Assembly (NCBI GenBank): GCA_036362985.1
Contig: JAYGXS010000001.1
Location: forward strand, 17,664,520 to 17,728,519
Reading direction: 5' to 3'
Length of the DNA: 64,000 nt
From: Ligula intestinalis
Taxonomy: Eukaryota; Platyhelminthes; Cestoda; Diphyllobothriidea; Diphyllobothriidae
In this document: positions 53,658 to 64,000 of the stretch, piece by piece
Layout of the letters: each line of letters opens with the position of its first letter
Position numbering within the stretch: the stretch's first letter is position 1
The notes under the pieces: generated by a model
Told to the model about the DNA's origin: nothing
Seen by the model: only the letters and a program-made list of their open reading frames with translations
Database searches by the model: none
Program-made: the position numbers and the translations under genes

Positions 53658-55389
53658 TTTGAATTAAATTAGGGACGCTCGCGACAGGGCGGAAACATTG
53701 GTGGTACAAACTTAGCGGACGTTCAGCGGCCCATAACCCACACGGGGTACGTCGGTGAGGCGTATTACTTGCGGTTGGTAGCGTACAGTCCACGAAAAAA
53801 AAACTAAATTAAATAATAAATACATTCTTATGGAGTACCCACACTCTATACGTCTGTAGTACGCCGTATATCGGCAAACCCTATCTTGCGACGGAATCCG
53901 TCGCTAAAACTCAGAACGAGCGCTAAGGAAAAAAAGTTACACAAAAGGCTAGGGCTATGGTCCCATTGGACGAGAACACAAAATGGTCTCGCACTCTAAG
54001 GCCTTTTTTGTCTAGATATTCCGTTCCACTTTTTTCTAGTTCATCATAGACTTCCATCCTTACTGTCCTGACTCATGGATTCGACGCGTTATTTGAAGAA
54101 ATATTTAGCTTAGCAACTAATTGTTCGCTCTTCAGCACCTTCCAAAGCTCAAATAACTGTATATGTTTTTAAATGCGTGCAATTAACGATGTTCTACACG
54201 GGCATGCTAATAAAAAGCATTCGCTATATCCTCAATACTTTGGCATATTTATGTAAGTCCTGCACAGATTACATCCAAAGTAAGCCTTAGAATGCGCTTA
54301 GCGTATATAAACACGTGTTTTGATGAAACGAGTGACGTGATGGACATCGACAGTCAAACCAAGTCGACCTGGTTAAGTACAAATAAGATGTTATTGTTTC
54401 CATGATATATGCTAGGCTCCACGCCAACATGTGTTTAAGAGAGAACTGGGAATTTATTCATCAAAAGCATGGAAAGATCTTGATGGGGAAGCTACAGTTG
54501 TGTGTACATGCTTCCTAATCACTACGGTGCCCGAATTAGAGTCTCAAATCAGTTCGCTTTCGTTGATTAATTGAGAACAGGCGTGAGCCTTAACTTGCCT
54601 ATGTAGTTGCTTTTTTAAATTGATACGGTTAATAGCTGATGGATTCTAGATTGGTTACCTGTAGAATTATACACGGGCAATCAGCTTAGTTTATCAGAAT
54701 TTATATATTTCTTAAGTCGCAGTATTTTAAGCGGGCAACGTAGCCAAAAAGCGATTAAACTGCCAGCCACAGTGTAGCTTACTTGCTCAGAGAGAGTTCG
54801 AGAGTTAGTTGTACTTAGGCCTTGTCATTTTGTTCTTCGTTTCTAATCTCACCGAGGCCTCAATTGTTGAGATGCAACAGCTTGTCGACGAATGTGAGTT
54901 CTGGACTTCTATTCTTCATCAATTTTTTCTTAAATTCCTCACATCTGTATGCTTAAAAAAGTCTAGCCTGCCTGTGTGTAGACCTCCATTATCATTGGTG
55001 GATGGCATCTGATTTTAAGTCGATGACGGAGTGTGGGCACACTCACACGCGTGCAAGCAGGGCATGCGCTCCTGTCCATATATTAGTCACGCGCGCCAGT
55101 CTGTACGCGTTGTGCTGTGTCTGTTTCCGTCCCTTTATCATTGATGGCAGGCAGCTGTTTCATACTCGCGATTGACACCCGACGTGACAGCCGGATGTAA
55201 ATACGCCACGGGGGGTGGGTTGGGGTGGAGAATGGGCTTCATACTCACTAACCTAAACCACTTGACCTTCTATCATTTGGATCCACCCTTGCTTACGCGT
55301 ATGTTGTCATGGGCTAGCTCTTAGATTAGATTGAATGGCCTACCACATAAATCCCTACACTTTCATTCTTACCTTTACCAACTATCATT
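53658..55389. other. No recognisable gene (between 4E-T and the Helitron remnant)
   Basis: 5' flank of 4E-T. A 67-codon plus frame at 54809-55012 has no recognisable domain. No repeat family is identified. Confidence 0.45.
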
Positions 55390-55999
55390 ATGGACAAAAG
55401 TGATGCCGTCAGACATGTTCTGAACACAAATAACCCGACAAACGATGATGGGCCGGTGACTGAAGGTAACGTTGTGAACTTACTTCTTTTCTACCGAATG
55501 TTATTTTGTTCAGAGTAATAACCTATTTGTAGGTTCTACCTCATTAGGTAGAAAAGGAATTAGAGCAGCCGCGAGAACACAAGTTCAGACGATGGAACAG
55601 AAGATATCTGCCAATGTTAATAGACGTTTGCAAGAAACACAAGCAGAAAGACGGCTTCGCCTGGAGACTAATGCTATGCGTCAGCAATATCAACGCTCCA
55701 AAGAAACCGAAGATCAAATGCTGCAAAGAAGACACAAAGATACGATTCGCCATCAAACTAATCACGCCCAAGAAACTGAAGAGAAAAGGCTACAACGAAG
55801 GCATGAAGACGCGATTTGCCATATAATAAATCGCTCCCAAAAAAATGAAGTCCAAACTCTGCAAAGACGAGGGCTAGGTAGGATAACAGATTCGCAACGT
55901 CGGCAAAACGAATTACCTAGACGTAGAAGTGCACGTCTGACTATGCAAGCATCACAAAGAGCGGATCAACGGCCCATCGATGCTGAAAACTCAAGCTAG
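55390..55999 (+). pseudogene. Helitron protein N-terminus: spliced start and Arg/Glu repeat region
   Basis: ATG at 55390. Exon 55390-55465 (phase-1 donor gtaacg) joins 55533 (acceptor tatttgtag) over a 67-nt intron without breaking frame. The following frame, to a stop at 55999, is made of repeated units with ETxxxRLxRR spacing (for example RLQETQAERRLRLE, RSKETEDQMLQRRHK, HAQETEEKRLQRRHE). This is the repeat typical of Helitron/Pif1-helicase-type proteins upstream of their Cys-rich and Rep domains. The stop at 55999 comes before the Cys-rich motif. Confidence 0.7.
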
Positions 56000-56074
56000 C
56001 AACCACTTCACATACAGTTTGGCGACCCTGGCCCGTGAATTGCTTCCATGAATGCTCAAGTATGGAACTAAGCC

Positions 56075-56232
56075 TCACTCAATTACAACCCAAGTCTTGG
56101 TTATGTGGGAGATACAAATGTTTCCATTGGGAAGATGGTGGAAGTTTGCGGGCACTGTCAGGCGAAAAAATGGACTGGTGAAACAAACGGCATGTGCTGC
56201 ACCAACGGTAAAGTTCTCCAAACATTACAACA
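56075..56232 (+). pseudogene. Helitron protein fragment: Cys-rich motif upstream of the Rep domain
   Basis: LNYNPSLGYVGDTNVSIGKM is followed by VCGHCQAKKWTGE and GMCCTNGKV. The spacing CxxCxAxxWxxE...GMCCxxGKV is characteristic of Helitron replicase proteins just before the Rep catalytic domain. Similarity ends at about 56232, where CR1 sequence begins. A second, diverged copy of the last 70 bp resumes at 60762. Confidence 0.72.
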
Positions 56233-56982
56233 TTGCAGCGAGTTTATGTTGAAATTGGGTCAGTTCTCTCAATCCTTTGGACCCTATTTGATGAAAATAT
56301 CTCTGCAGTTTCCTCGCAGGAATGCAAACGTTTAGATACTCTCGTTAATTTGGCCGCAAGTGAGTCACAGGATAGACAAAAAAGGACGTACAATTTTATT
56401 CTGAAAAACGTTCCGAGATCAATTTGGCCAATGGACGTTGCAATGCATTTCCTCTACTCCTGCGGATTTAACTATAAAATAGCAGAGGCTATTAGACTGT
56501 CATCTCGCAGTAAAAACCCACCCATTTTAGTCAAACTATTTTCACCCATTGAAATAGACGCCATTTTTAAACAGCAAGGGATTGTTTCCAAATATCTGAG
56601 CAATGCAATGTATTTCCTCTGTCATAATCTCACTCCAATGGAGCGAAGAAAAGCATCAAGTTCTTCTGATAAAATAGTAAATTCACCGCAACCGGCTCAA
56701 GTTCCTGGTCGTAGCCCTAGGAAGCCTAGCGAGCCATGTACTCTTATTCCTGCCAAACCTAGATTATTGCTCCCCAATACAGCAACTGTCTCATCAACCT
56801 CAAGTCACCAGACATCCCCGTCTACTTCCAACTTAGATGATTCCCCAGTTGCCATAGCTAGTAATTCTGGTAGCCCTCCTAGAAATTCCGAAATACCCTC
56901 TACGTCAGGTAGACCAATAGCTTGGATACTCGATCAGAGTCCTCCCAAACCTTCGATTAAATCACCCAATTCAGGTCGTTGA
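56233..56982 (+). pseudogene. CR1 copy 1, ORF1 region
   Basis: Open frame whose middle (RTYNFILKNVPRS, AEAIRLSSRSKNPPILVKL, GIVSKYLSNAMYFLCHNLTP) resembles the nucleic-acid-binding ORF1 of CR1/L2-type LINEs. The rest is Ser/Pro-rich. It opens with TTG, so the true start is lost. A further Pro/Tyr-rich frame follows at 57013-57375. Confidence 0.6.
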
Positions 56983-57412
56983 AAATGTGGGATACGGAAC
57001 TCAACCACGAGCATGCAGCCTTCCCAAACACTAACTAAGCCTATACAACAGGAAGCTAACAAACATATAGGTTACCCTACTTATCACAATTATCATACTG
57101 GGCCAGGCTTTCCACCGTTTAATCCTCATAGTTACCTTACCTCGCCCACCAGCCTCTATTTCCCGTCTTGGTTTTCCCAATCACCCGGTAACTATCAGCA
57201 AGCTCACCATGGCACTAATCCCTATGGCCCATCGATCTCACAGAGCTATCTTCCTGCAGCTTTTAGCTATCCCCCCAGCTTTCTAATGTTAATCGTCCTG
57301 CTGCAGTCGATGGCTATTCCCAAACCTTCCAACCAAACTACCCACCTCCAAATTTTTATTACTAAATTAAGATAACCCTAGTTCGATTACTCAAGCTACA
57401 CTAGATATCATC

Positions 57413-58070
57413 TTGCTTAATACAAGATCTGTTTTAAATAAGATGGCTCAACTTAGAGCTATTGCGTTCGAACTGAAGCCAGATGTTATATGCATTACAG
57501 AGTCGTGGAACCATCCACTTATTTCTGATGCTTTACTCATAATAGACGAGTATGATTTTTGTACAGTCAAGACCACCCTAGTAAACGTGGTGGCGGTTGT
57601 CTTCTCTATATTTAAGCTATTTTTAAGCATTTCCCGTTCGACCTAGATGCTGAGTCATTCTATGGCAATTACTGCTTTGCATCCATTATCCTGTCTCCCC
57701 GTCAAAAGGCGATTATTGGATGCATTTATAGTCCCCCTAACTCATCATCGGAAGATGATGAAAAGCTTTGCGAAATATTTAGGCTGATTTGGGAGTCCGC
57801 CTTTGTGCTTAAGTAATCGCTGGGGATTTCAACTTTCCCGAAATTGATTGGTCATTGGACTGTTGTCCATCCAGATTTCAGCCCTTTCTAGATACCATCA
57901 ATTTTTCAAACTGGTCTCAGTTGGTCTGTTCCCAAACAAGGGATCAGCATATTTTAGATTTAATTTTCACGAATGTCATTTACCCACTTTTGTTGACTAC
58001 AATCAGAACCTCTTCCCAAGTGACAATACTTTGATCCATTGTTGCCTTCCGCTTGCTTCCACGAAAAAGA
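57413..58070 (+). pseudogene. CR1 copy 1, APE endonuclease, frame-broken
   Basis: LNTRSVLNKMAQLRAIAFEL and DVICITESW open the domain. After a frameshift near 57570 come IIGCIYSPPNSSSEDDE and GDFNFPEIDWSLD near 57825 and 'QHILDLIFTN' near 57950. The metal-binding Glu (TESW) and the GDFN Asp/Asn are visible. At least two frame changes and a stop inactivate it. Confidence 0.78.
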
Positions 58071-58533
58071 CTAGCACCACTCGTACCTATCGTGCATTTG
58101 ACCTAGCTGATATTAACTTAATTAACAACTTTATGGACTCACTAGACTGGCAGGAGCTTTCCTCCAGGAACAGTGTAACAATTGTCTGTGACTTAATGAC
58201 AGCAATTTCAAATAGCATTTTGGAATTTGTGCCGATCAACAATGTTAAGCCTTATATTTCGGACCCCAACATTCCTCATTTTCTTTTGTCTAGACTAAAG
58301 AAATTGCAAAAACAGTTGAAAGACCAGTCTACTTGTTCATTATCTGTGCACCTTAGAATCGCAGAGATTTTCGAATGAGCGTTTAAGATTCTTCTGGCAC
58401 GTGACAAACAGAGGGAATGTTGAGCAATCAGTGAGTTAAACTCTGCAAAATCTATTGCCAACAGTTCCGTCGTCGGTCCTCCGCTAAACGAGGTCACGAA
58501 ATCCCCCCTTTACTGAATGAAAATAAAAACTTT

Positions 58534-60261
58534 GTGCAAGATGAGCCTGAGAAGGCTGAACTGTTCAATGCATTCTTTGCAAAGCACCTTACGACGGAAT
58601 CTGAACCGGGCCCGTCGTTTCAGCCATGCTCAGTCAATACTATCAGTACCATAGATTTCTCCATAGAAGTAATTCGTAAGCACATTATCCGTCTAAAATC
58701 TCGCACTCCTCGGGACCTGATGGCCTTCCAAATTCACTTATCAAGAGAGTATTCAGCTTCTTCCGATTGCTTAGTTATCTATTTTCAGCTTATCTTCGAA
58801 ATGGTTTCTTTCCTGACTCATGGCAGACATATATTATTCTTCCAGTTGTCAAGTCAGGATCTCGTTTGGACGTAAATATCTACCGAGGTGTTCATAAAAC
58901 CCTGGTCCTAGCCAAACTTCTGGAAAAGATCATTTTTAATCAAATTATCGTTTTTTGTGTAGAAAATAAACTATTAAGTGCCTCACAACATGGATTTCTA
59001 CCTGGAAGATCATGCGAAACCTGCCACTTGGCATTCCTTCACCTGGTTACTTTACTTCGTAATGAACAGCAATCAGTCATCGTGATTTACTTTGACCTTA
59101 GTAAAGCTTTTGACAAGGTGCCGCATCGGCGCCTTTTAGTGAAACTGGAAGCCCTAGGCATCAGGCCTCCCCTCCTCGATTTCACTGCCTCCTACCTGTC
59201 TAACCGCAGCCAGAAGGTTTTAGTAGGAAATAGCTACTCGATGCTCCAGCTGATCACGATTGGCGTTTTACAAGGCACGGTTTTAGGTCCCCTCCTTTTC
59301 ATTATTTACATAAATGAAATTTCAACAGTGCTAAATAATTCGGAAAATTTCATTTATGCTGCTGACCTTAAGTGTATTTACTCATTTTCTAAGGACACGA
59401 CCAGTACTTGTGTTGATAAAGTTAACGCAGACTTGCGTACTCTATCAAGTTGGAGTGCTACATGGCAGATGGAGTTTTCTCCATCAAAATGTAGTTTCTT
59501 GAGATTTGGTCCCGCAAGGCTTCCTGGACCCATTGTCTTCCAAAAAAGTCCACTGTTAGAAAGATCTACGATAAAGGATTCGGGTCTTACTTACACGAGT
59601 AAGCTTGCATTATCACCTCATACAGATCAAATTTCTGCCAAGACCGCACAGATATATGAGTTTATATCGCAAAATATTTTTCCTTCCAGAAATGAAGTTA
59701 AAACTATACCGCATGTTTGCTCTTCTTATACTAGAATACTGCTGCCCGCTTTTTGGCCTCATGACCCAGCATGACCGTAGTAAGATTGAAAAGGTTCAGC
59801 ACGTTTTCACTCGTAAAATATTTTCTGTTTCTGGGTCTGGTATGTGTTATACAGATAGATGTCAATTAGCAGACATTAAATTTCTTTGGGTAAGAAGACC
59901 CGAAGCTGGTCTATGCTTTCTGTTTCGCGTTAACAATAGTCCTAATCACCCACAAATTAACGGTCTTCTTCCAGTAGACCGACCTTACGCCACTCGTAAC
60001 TCTTCCATGATAATTTTACCACCCCGTAGCTCCACATCTAACCGTTCTCGCTTTTTTACCTCCAAATATGCTTTTATTTGGAACAACCTTCCAATCCATA
60101 TTAGACTGTCTTCTACACTGTCGATTTTTAAAGGCAAATTATATAAGCATTTAAATTTAGAGGAAATAAAGTCATTACTGTCTGTTTCCTTTCCAAAAAC
60201 GGAAGTTGTGGATTTTGAAAAGGGGTCCTCCTGGCATCTGAAGCTCTTCCCAGGATACTAA
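58534..60261 (+). pseudogene. CR1 copy 1, reverse transcriptase, frame-broken
   Basis: Three overlapping frames (58534-58875, 58767-59774, 59605-60261) carry RT in order: LLEKIIFNQIIVFC, ASQHGFLPGRSCETCHL, VIYFDLSKAFDKVPHRRLL (motif A intact), GVLQGTVLGPLLFIIYI (motif B). Motif C reads IYAADLKCIYSF, with Ala for the first catalytic Asp (GCT against GAT in copy 2). The C-terminus, from FLPEMKLKLYRMFALLILEY, continues to a stop at 60261. Stops also occur near 58376. Confidence 0.85.
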
Positions 60262-60338
60262 AATGATTTCTAAATATGTTAGCATTTCCCTCTGCAGAGT
60301 CAAGCATCACTTCCAAGGGCTGCGAACTCTTTTCCGTT

Positions 60339-60742
60339 TTTGCAACCTTCGCTGTGGTCTTCGAGATTGGATCTGAAATCTGGTGGGTCGCAACTCGATG
60401 ATGTTGCCTTGACTTCTACTGCCTTCTTCTGTTGTCCCGGATGACCCCTTCTTAACTCAACGATATATTATTTTTTTCCCATGACCATAAAAGTCCCGAA
60501 CCCTCAACATCAGGTCCCAAACTAACTACATCAAACCCTGTTACCTATTAAGGCAGTTCTTTCTCCCATAATTTTTAGGAACTCGGTGGCCCGCTGAACT
60601 CATCCACTGATTTAGGAGTTTTTTTACTGCCGATGACAATTATTTAATAAAAGTTCACTTTTTATCATCATTATTTTTATTTTCACGATAGCGCCAAGTT
60701 TGTAATGACAGGGCCCTTGGGCCTTAAATATACAAATTATTT
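60339..60742 (+). repeat. CR1 3' UTR, left arm of a long inverted repeat
   Basis: Nearly identical (by eye roughly 95%) to the reverse complement of 61252-61659. The arms are about 405 bp and the spacer is the Helitron fragment. Confidence 0.88.
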
Positions 60743-60761
60743 ATTTATTTATTTATTTTGT

Positions 60762-61111
60762 GGCATTGTCATAAGAAAAAATGAGCTGGTGAAACAAACG
60801 GCATGTGCTGTTCTAACTGCAAAGTTCTCCTGCATTACTTCCCCCATCCACCAGAAATACTCCAAATTTTGCTTGCTAGTGATACCGACGACTCGAAAAA
60901 TTTTCACTCAAACATTACAAAGCACAACGGGGCCTTTCAAATGACCTCTTTTAGTGCCAACATTGTTCATAAGGTTGGATTTATACCAACCTTTGAGGTA
61001 GAAGGCCAAGTTTGCGACCGGATTGGATCATTACTACCTCCTCCTGATGGCGAGCCGAAATTTTTACCAATAAACTTCGTGGAAGACATCAACCTGCAGG
61101 CTCAAAGCTGA
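60762..61111 (+). pseudogene. Helitron protein fragment: Cys-rich motif and start of the Rep region
   Basis: The frame carries AGETNGMCCSNCKVLL, PPEILQILL, KNFHSNITKHNGAFQMTSFS, GFIPTFEVEGQVCDRIGSLLP, then EPKFLPINFVED and a stop at 61109-61111. This string is the conserved segment between the Cys-rich motif and the Rep nuclease of Helitron proteins. A TGA replaces the conserved Trp of the AKKW block at about 60784. The Rep HxH motif and helicase are absent. Confidence 0.75.
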
Positions 61112-61251
61112 TCCTGAGTGTACCCAGACTTAAAGCATCACATAATATTGTCCCTTTAAGACATGCTACACCAACGCAACAGCTGCGTTAACAGTTTCAA
61201 GTCCGTCTTGCAGAAACACGCTTCCACTGACTTAAATATTAATAATAATAT

Positions 61252-61659
61252 TAATAATTTGTATATTTAACCCCCGAGGGCCCTGTCGTTACAAACTTGG
61301 TGCTAACGTGAAAATAAAAATAATGATGATAAGCAGTGAACTCTTATAAAATAATTGTCATCGGCAGTAAAAAAAAACTTCTAAATCAGTGGATGAGTTC
61401 AGCGGGCCACCGAGTTCAAAAAATCTTTAGGAGAAAAAACTGCCTTAATAGGTAAAAGGGTTTGATGTAGTTAGTTTGGGACCTGATGTTGAGGGTTCGG
61501 GACTTTTTTGGTCATGGGAAAAAAATAATAGATCGTTGAGTTAAGAAGGGGTCATCCGGGACAACAGAAGAAGGCAGTAGAAGTCAAGGCAACATCATCG
61601 AGTTGCGACCCACCAGATTTCAGATCCAATCTCGAAGACCACAGCGAAGGTTGCAAAAA
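61252..61659 (-). repeat. CR1 3' UTR, right arm of a long inverted repeat (truncated CR1 copy)
   Basis: Minus-strand CR1 3' end with an (AAT/ATT)-rich tail facing the Helitron fragment. Its 5' boundary falls at ttgcaaaaa (61651), a sequence also present at the matching point of CR1 ORF2 (about 58304), where the next CR1 begins. Confidence 0.85.
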
Positions 61660-63594
61660 AAACAACAACTTAAGGATACGTCTAATAGCTCTTTATCAGT
61701 TCACTTAAGAATAGCGCAAATATTTGAATTAGCGCTTAAAATAAGGCTTACACGAGATAGGCGTAGAGAGACCACAGCATTAAGTGATGCGAATTCTTCC
61801 AGATCAGTTGCTCAAGTCTTCCGTCTTTGGTCGACGGCTAAGCTTCAGAAAGTTATTCCACTCTTACTCAATGGCAACAATCATTTTGTTACAGAGGATT
61901 TGGAGAAAGCAGCATTGCTTAATTCATTTTTCGCCAAGTTCTTTACCATCGAAACTAGCCCCACTCCTGTAATCCCCCTGCTGTGTGATTCAAATCTCAG
62001 TACCCTTAATTTCTCACCCGCTTGTATTCAAAAAGAAATAAGTCGTCTTAAAAATTCACATACGGTTGGGACTGATAACATTCCAAACTCACTCATCAAA
62101 CAATTAAGAGATTTCCCACCCTTACTGAGTAAGTTATTTTCAGTGTTTCTTGAGAATGGCTTTTTCCCGGACTACTGGAAAACTTCTATTATAATTCCCG
62201 TATTTAAATCTGGTTCCTGATCAGATATTCACAATTATCGCGGTGTTCATAAAACGCCCTCTCTGGCTAAACTCTTTGAAAAATTTATTGCCAAAAAAAT
62301 TACAGATTTCTGCATAAATAATAAAATTCTCAGCTCCTCACAGCATGGCTTTTTACCGGACCGATCTTGTAAAACATGCCACATGTCTTTTCTAAATCTT
62401 CTTTTTTCTCTTCGTAATGATCATCTATCTGTGGTAGTTATCTATTTTGACCTTAGTAAAGCATTTGATAAAGTTCCTCACAGGAGGCTCCTAGCCAAAC
62501 TAGAGGCTAAAGGATTTCGTAGTCCTCTTACTGACTTCATCAGATCTTATCTTTCAAATCGACAACAAAAGGTCTTAGTGGGATCCTCATACTCTACTCC
62601 TACCGCAATTTTGAGTGGTGTTCTTCAAGGTACCGTGCTAGGTCCTCTGCTCTTTTTGCTTTACATAAATGATATCTCATTGAGTGTTAAACACTCCCAA
62701 TCTTATATTTATGCAGATGATCTCAAGTGTGTTTACTCCTTCTCTAACTCTACGGCCGCGAGATGCTTAGAACAAATTCATTCTGATCTGCACGCTCTTT
62801 CGGTGTGGAGCTCAACATGGCAGATGGAGTTCTCACCTTCTAAGTGCCGATACATGTGCTTTGGGCCTGAAAGGCTGCCACAACCTGTTATTTTTCAAGG
62901 TTACCCAATGACTGAATGTTCCAGTATCAAGGACCTAGGATTAAGCTACACCAATAAATTAGACATTTCTCCTCACGCCGATAGAATTACAGCCAAAGCC
63001 GCACAGATTTGCGGCTTAATCTCTGATAATTTCTATCTTCCTGAAATGAAATTAAGACTTTATCGTATGTTCGTTCTCCCCATCTTAGAATACTGTAGCC
63101 CCTTTTTCGGTCTCATGAATGAAGGTAGCCGTTCAAAAATTGAACAAATTCAAAAAAATTTCACACGAAAACTGCTGTATCCGACAGCTTCTAATACTTG
63201 CTACTCAAATAGGTGTCAATTAACAAAACTAAGGTTCCTTTGGGTCAGGAGATTGGAAGCAGGCTTTTGTCTCCTTTTTCGGCTTAATAATTGCACAAAT
63301 TTACCCAGGACTTCTGTCATTACCCCCGTCAGCCGTCCCTACAACCTAAGAAACTCGGCACTTGTTATACCCCCTCCTGCATCTTCCTCATGTAAAAGCT
63401 CTTTGTTTTTTGCTTCCAGATATAGCTTTCTTTGGAATAACTTGCCAATCGAAATAAGGTCGTTAACTAGATTGTCTACTTTCAAACAGAGACTGCACAT
63501 TTATCTTAACACTGACTATATTAACCTTCTATTCTCCTCATCTTTTCCGAGCAGCTTTCTCCATGACCCCGAGAAAGGACCATTGGGAATTTAG
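61655..63594 (+). pseudogene. CR1 copy 2, reverse transcriptase, open except for one stop
   Basis: A single frame from the N-terminal linker (SSLSVHLRIAQIFELALK) to the stop at 63592. Blocks: KNSHTVGTDNIPNSLIK, ENGFFPDYWKTSIIIPVFK, SSQHGFLPDRSCKTCH, VVIYFDLSKAFDKVPHRRLL (motif A), GVLQGTVLGPLLFLLYIND (motif B), YIYADDLKCVYSF (motif C intact), then the C-terminal YSNRCQLTKLRFLWVRRLE region. The only lesion is TGA at 62218-62220, at a position that is Arg in copy 1, consistent with CGA to TGA. The endonuclease and ORF1 are missing (5'-truncated). Confidence 0.87.
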
Positions 63595-64000
63595 AAGATC
63601 CGCTTGAAACTATTCTCGCTGCCTCGTGTCCCCCGAGAACCTAGATGTTTCCATTAACCACCGCTGAATCAAACGAAGCCACGTGGAAGTACTCAGTCTA
63701 AAATGCTGTAGTTTCGTTGAATACTCACCTTCATTAGACCACCCACACCTATTTCTGCTCTACTACTATCTTCCTAAGCAGTTTTTTTCTCTTGCACACT
63801 TTTTGAACATGGAGGCCCGTTGAATACTGTCTCCATTTTCACTCTTTTCCATGACCCCGAGAAAGGACCATCGGGAATTTAGGAGATCCGCTTGAAACTA
63901 TTCTCTCTGCCTCGTGTCCCCCGAGAACCTAGATGTTTCCATTAACCACCGCTGAATCACACGAAGCCACGCGGAAGTACTCAGTCTAAAATGCGGCAGT
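63559..64000 (+). repeat. Direct repeat pair at the right window edge (CR1 copy 2 end and 3' flank)
   Basis: 63559-63711 and 63843-64000 are near-identical ('catgaccccgagaaaggacc', 'gagatccgcttgaaactatt', 'ccgagaacctagatgtttcc', 'cggaagtactcagtctaaaa'). The period is about 284 bp. The first unit includes the last codons of the CR1 RT, so the duplication arose after or within the element. The second unit runs off the window. Confidence 0.85.

Larger units (their letters stand above)
56233..60758 (+). mobile_element. CR1-type LINE, copy 1, inserted in the Helitron remnant
   Basis: About 4.5 kb on the plus strand with ORF1, endonuclease, RT and a 3' UTR ending in an (ATTT)n tail (60731-60758). 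The 5' end abuts the Helitron Cys-rich motif and appears truncated, because no ATG-led ORF1 start is visible. Frames are interrupted in the endonuclease and RT. The tail abuts Helitron sequence again at about 60760. Confidence 0.85.

Noticed and set aside
61252..63594. Twin-priming origin for the inverted CR1 tail and CR1 copy 2
   Set aside because: Layout and junction microhomology fit, but the 3' flank of copy 2 is unrelated to the inverted 3' UTR, so one RNA source is unlikely. Kept only as an alternative.
1..64000. CRISPR arrays, bacterial operons, prophage
   Set aside because: No regularly spaced repeats of that type, no operon layout; intron-containing genes show a eukaryote.

Overview
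The window is eukaryotic, almost certainly flatworm (Platyhelminthes), and the repeats fit a tapeworm or fluke; I cannot fix the species. Grounds: two spliced host genes with platyhelminth-style micro-introns of 33-39 nt, and a dense load of LINEs (RTE, CR1 and jockey-like), a Penelope-like element, LTR remnants, Helitron fragments and tRNA-derived SINEs. There are no bacterial operons, ribosome binding sites or CRISPR arrays.

Host gene 1 (+): a RNF146/Iduna-type PAR-directed E3 ubiquitin ligase, spliced 3906-4098, 18637-18812, 18984-19382 (255 aa, RING then WWE). Intron 1 is 14.5 kb. It holds a decayed RTE fragment, an RTE LINE split by a 3.5-kb LINE carrying 2A-like, PHD, endonuclease and RT domains (13-bp target duplications at 8758 and 12299), another truncated RTE copy, and a dead Penelope-like element with about 0.45-kb inverted terminal repeats and hammerhead-like motifs.

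Host gene 2 (-): an eIF4E-transporter (4E-T/EIF4ENIF1) orthologue with ten exons from 53657 down to 45740 (765 aa). All reading phases close without adjustment. Seven of its nine introns are 33-39 nt, one is 203 nt, and the last is 5.2 kb. The eIF4E-binding motif is created by splicing across a 33-nt intron. The two genes converge on a roughly 26-kb gene-poor interval (19.4-45.7 kb) filled with a third RTE copy, solo-LTR-like repeats, Gypsy integrase remains, scattered Penelope ends and a LINE whose C-terminus carries C2H2 fingers.

The right flank (55.4-64 kb) is a composite. The N-terminus of a Helitron protein is interrupted by a 4.5-kb CR1 LINE. A downstream Helitron fragment lies between two inverted, nearly identical CR1 3' ends, followed by a second CR1 whose RT frame is intact except for one stop. 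The left flank (0-3.6 kb) carries another CR1 3' end, SINEs and two copies of a foldback/MITE-like element.

The two host genes act in unrelated processes: PAR-dependent ubiquitination, and translational repression/mRNA decay. Everything else is mobile-element archaeology. No new multi-gene system was found; the most unusual items are the nested 2A LINE, the inverted-repeat Penelope element with its ribozyme-like motif, and the Helitron/CR1 composite.
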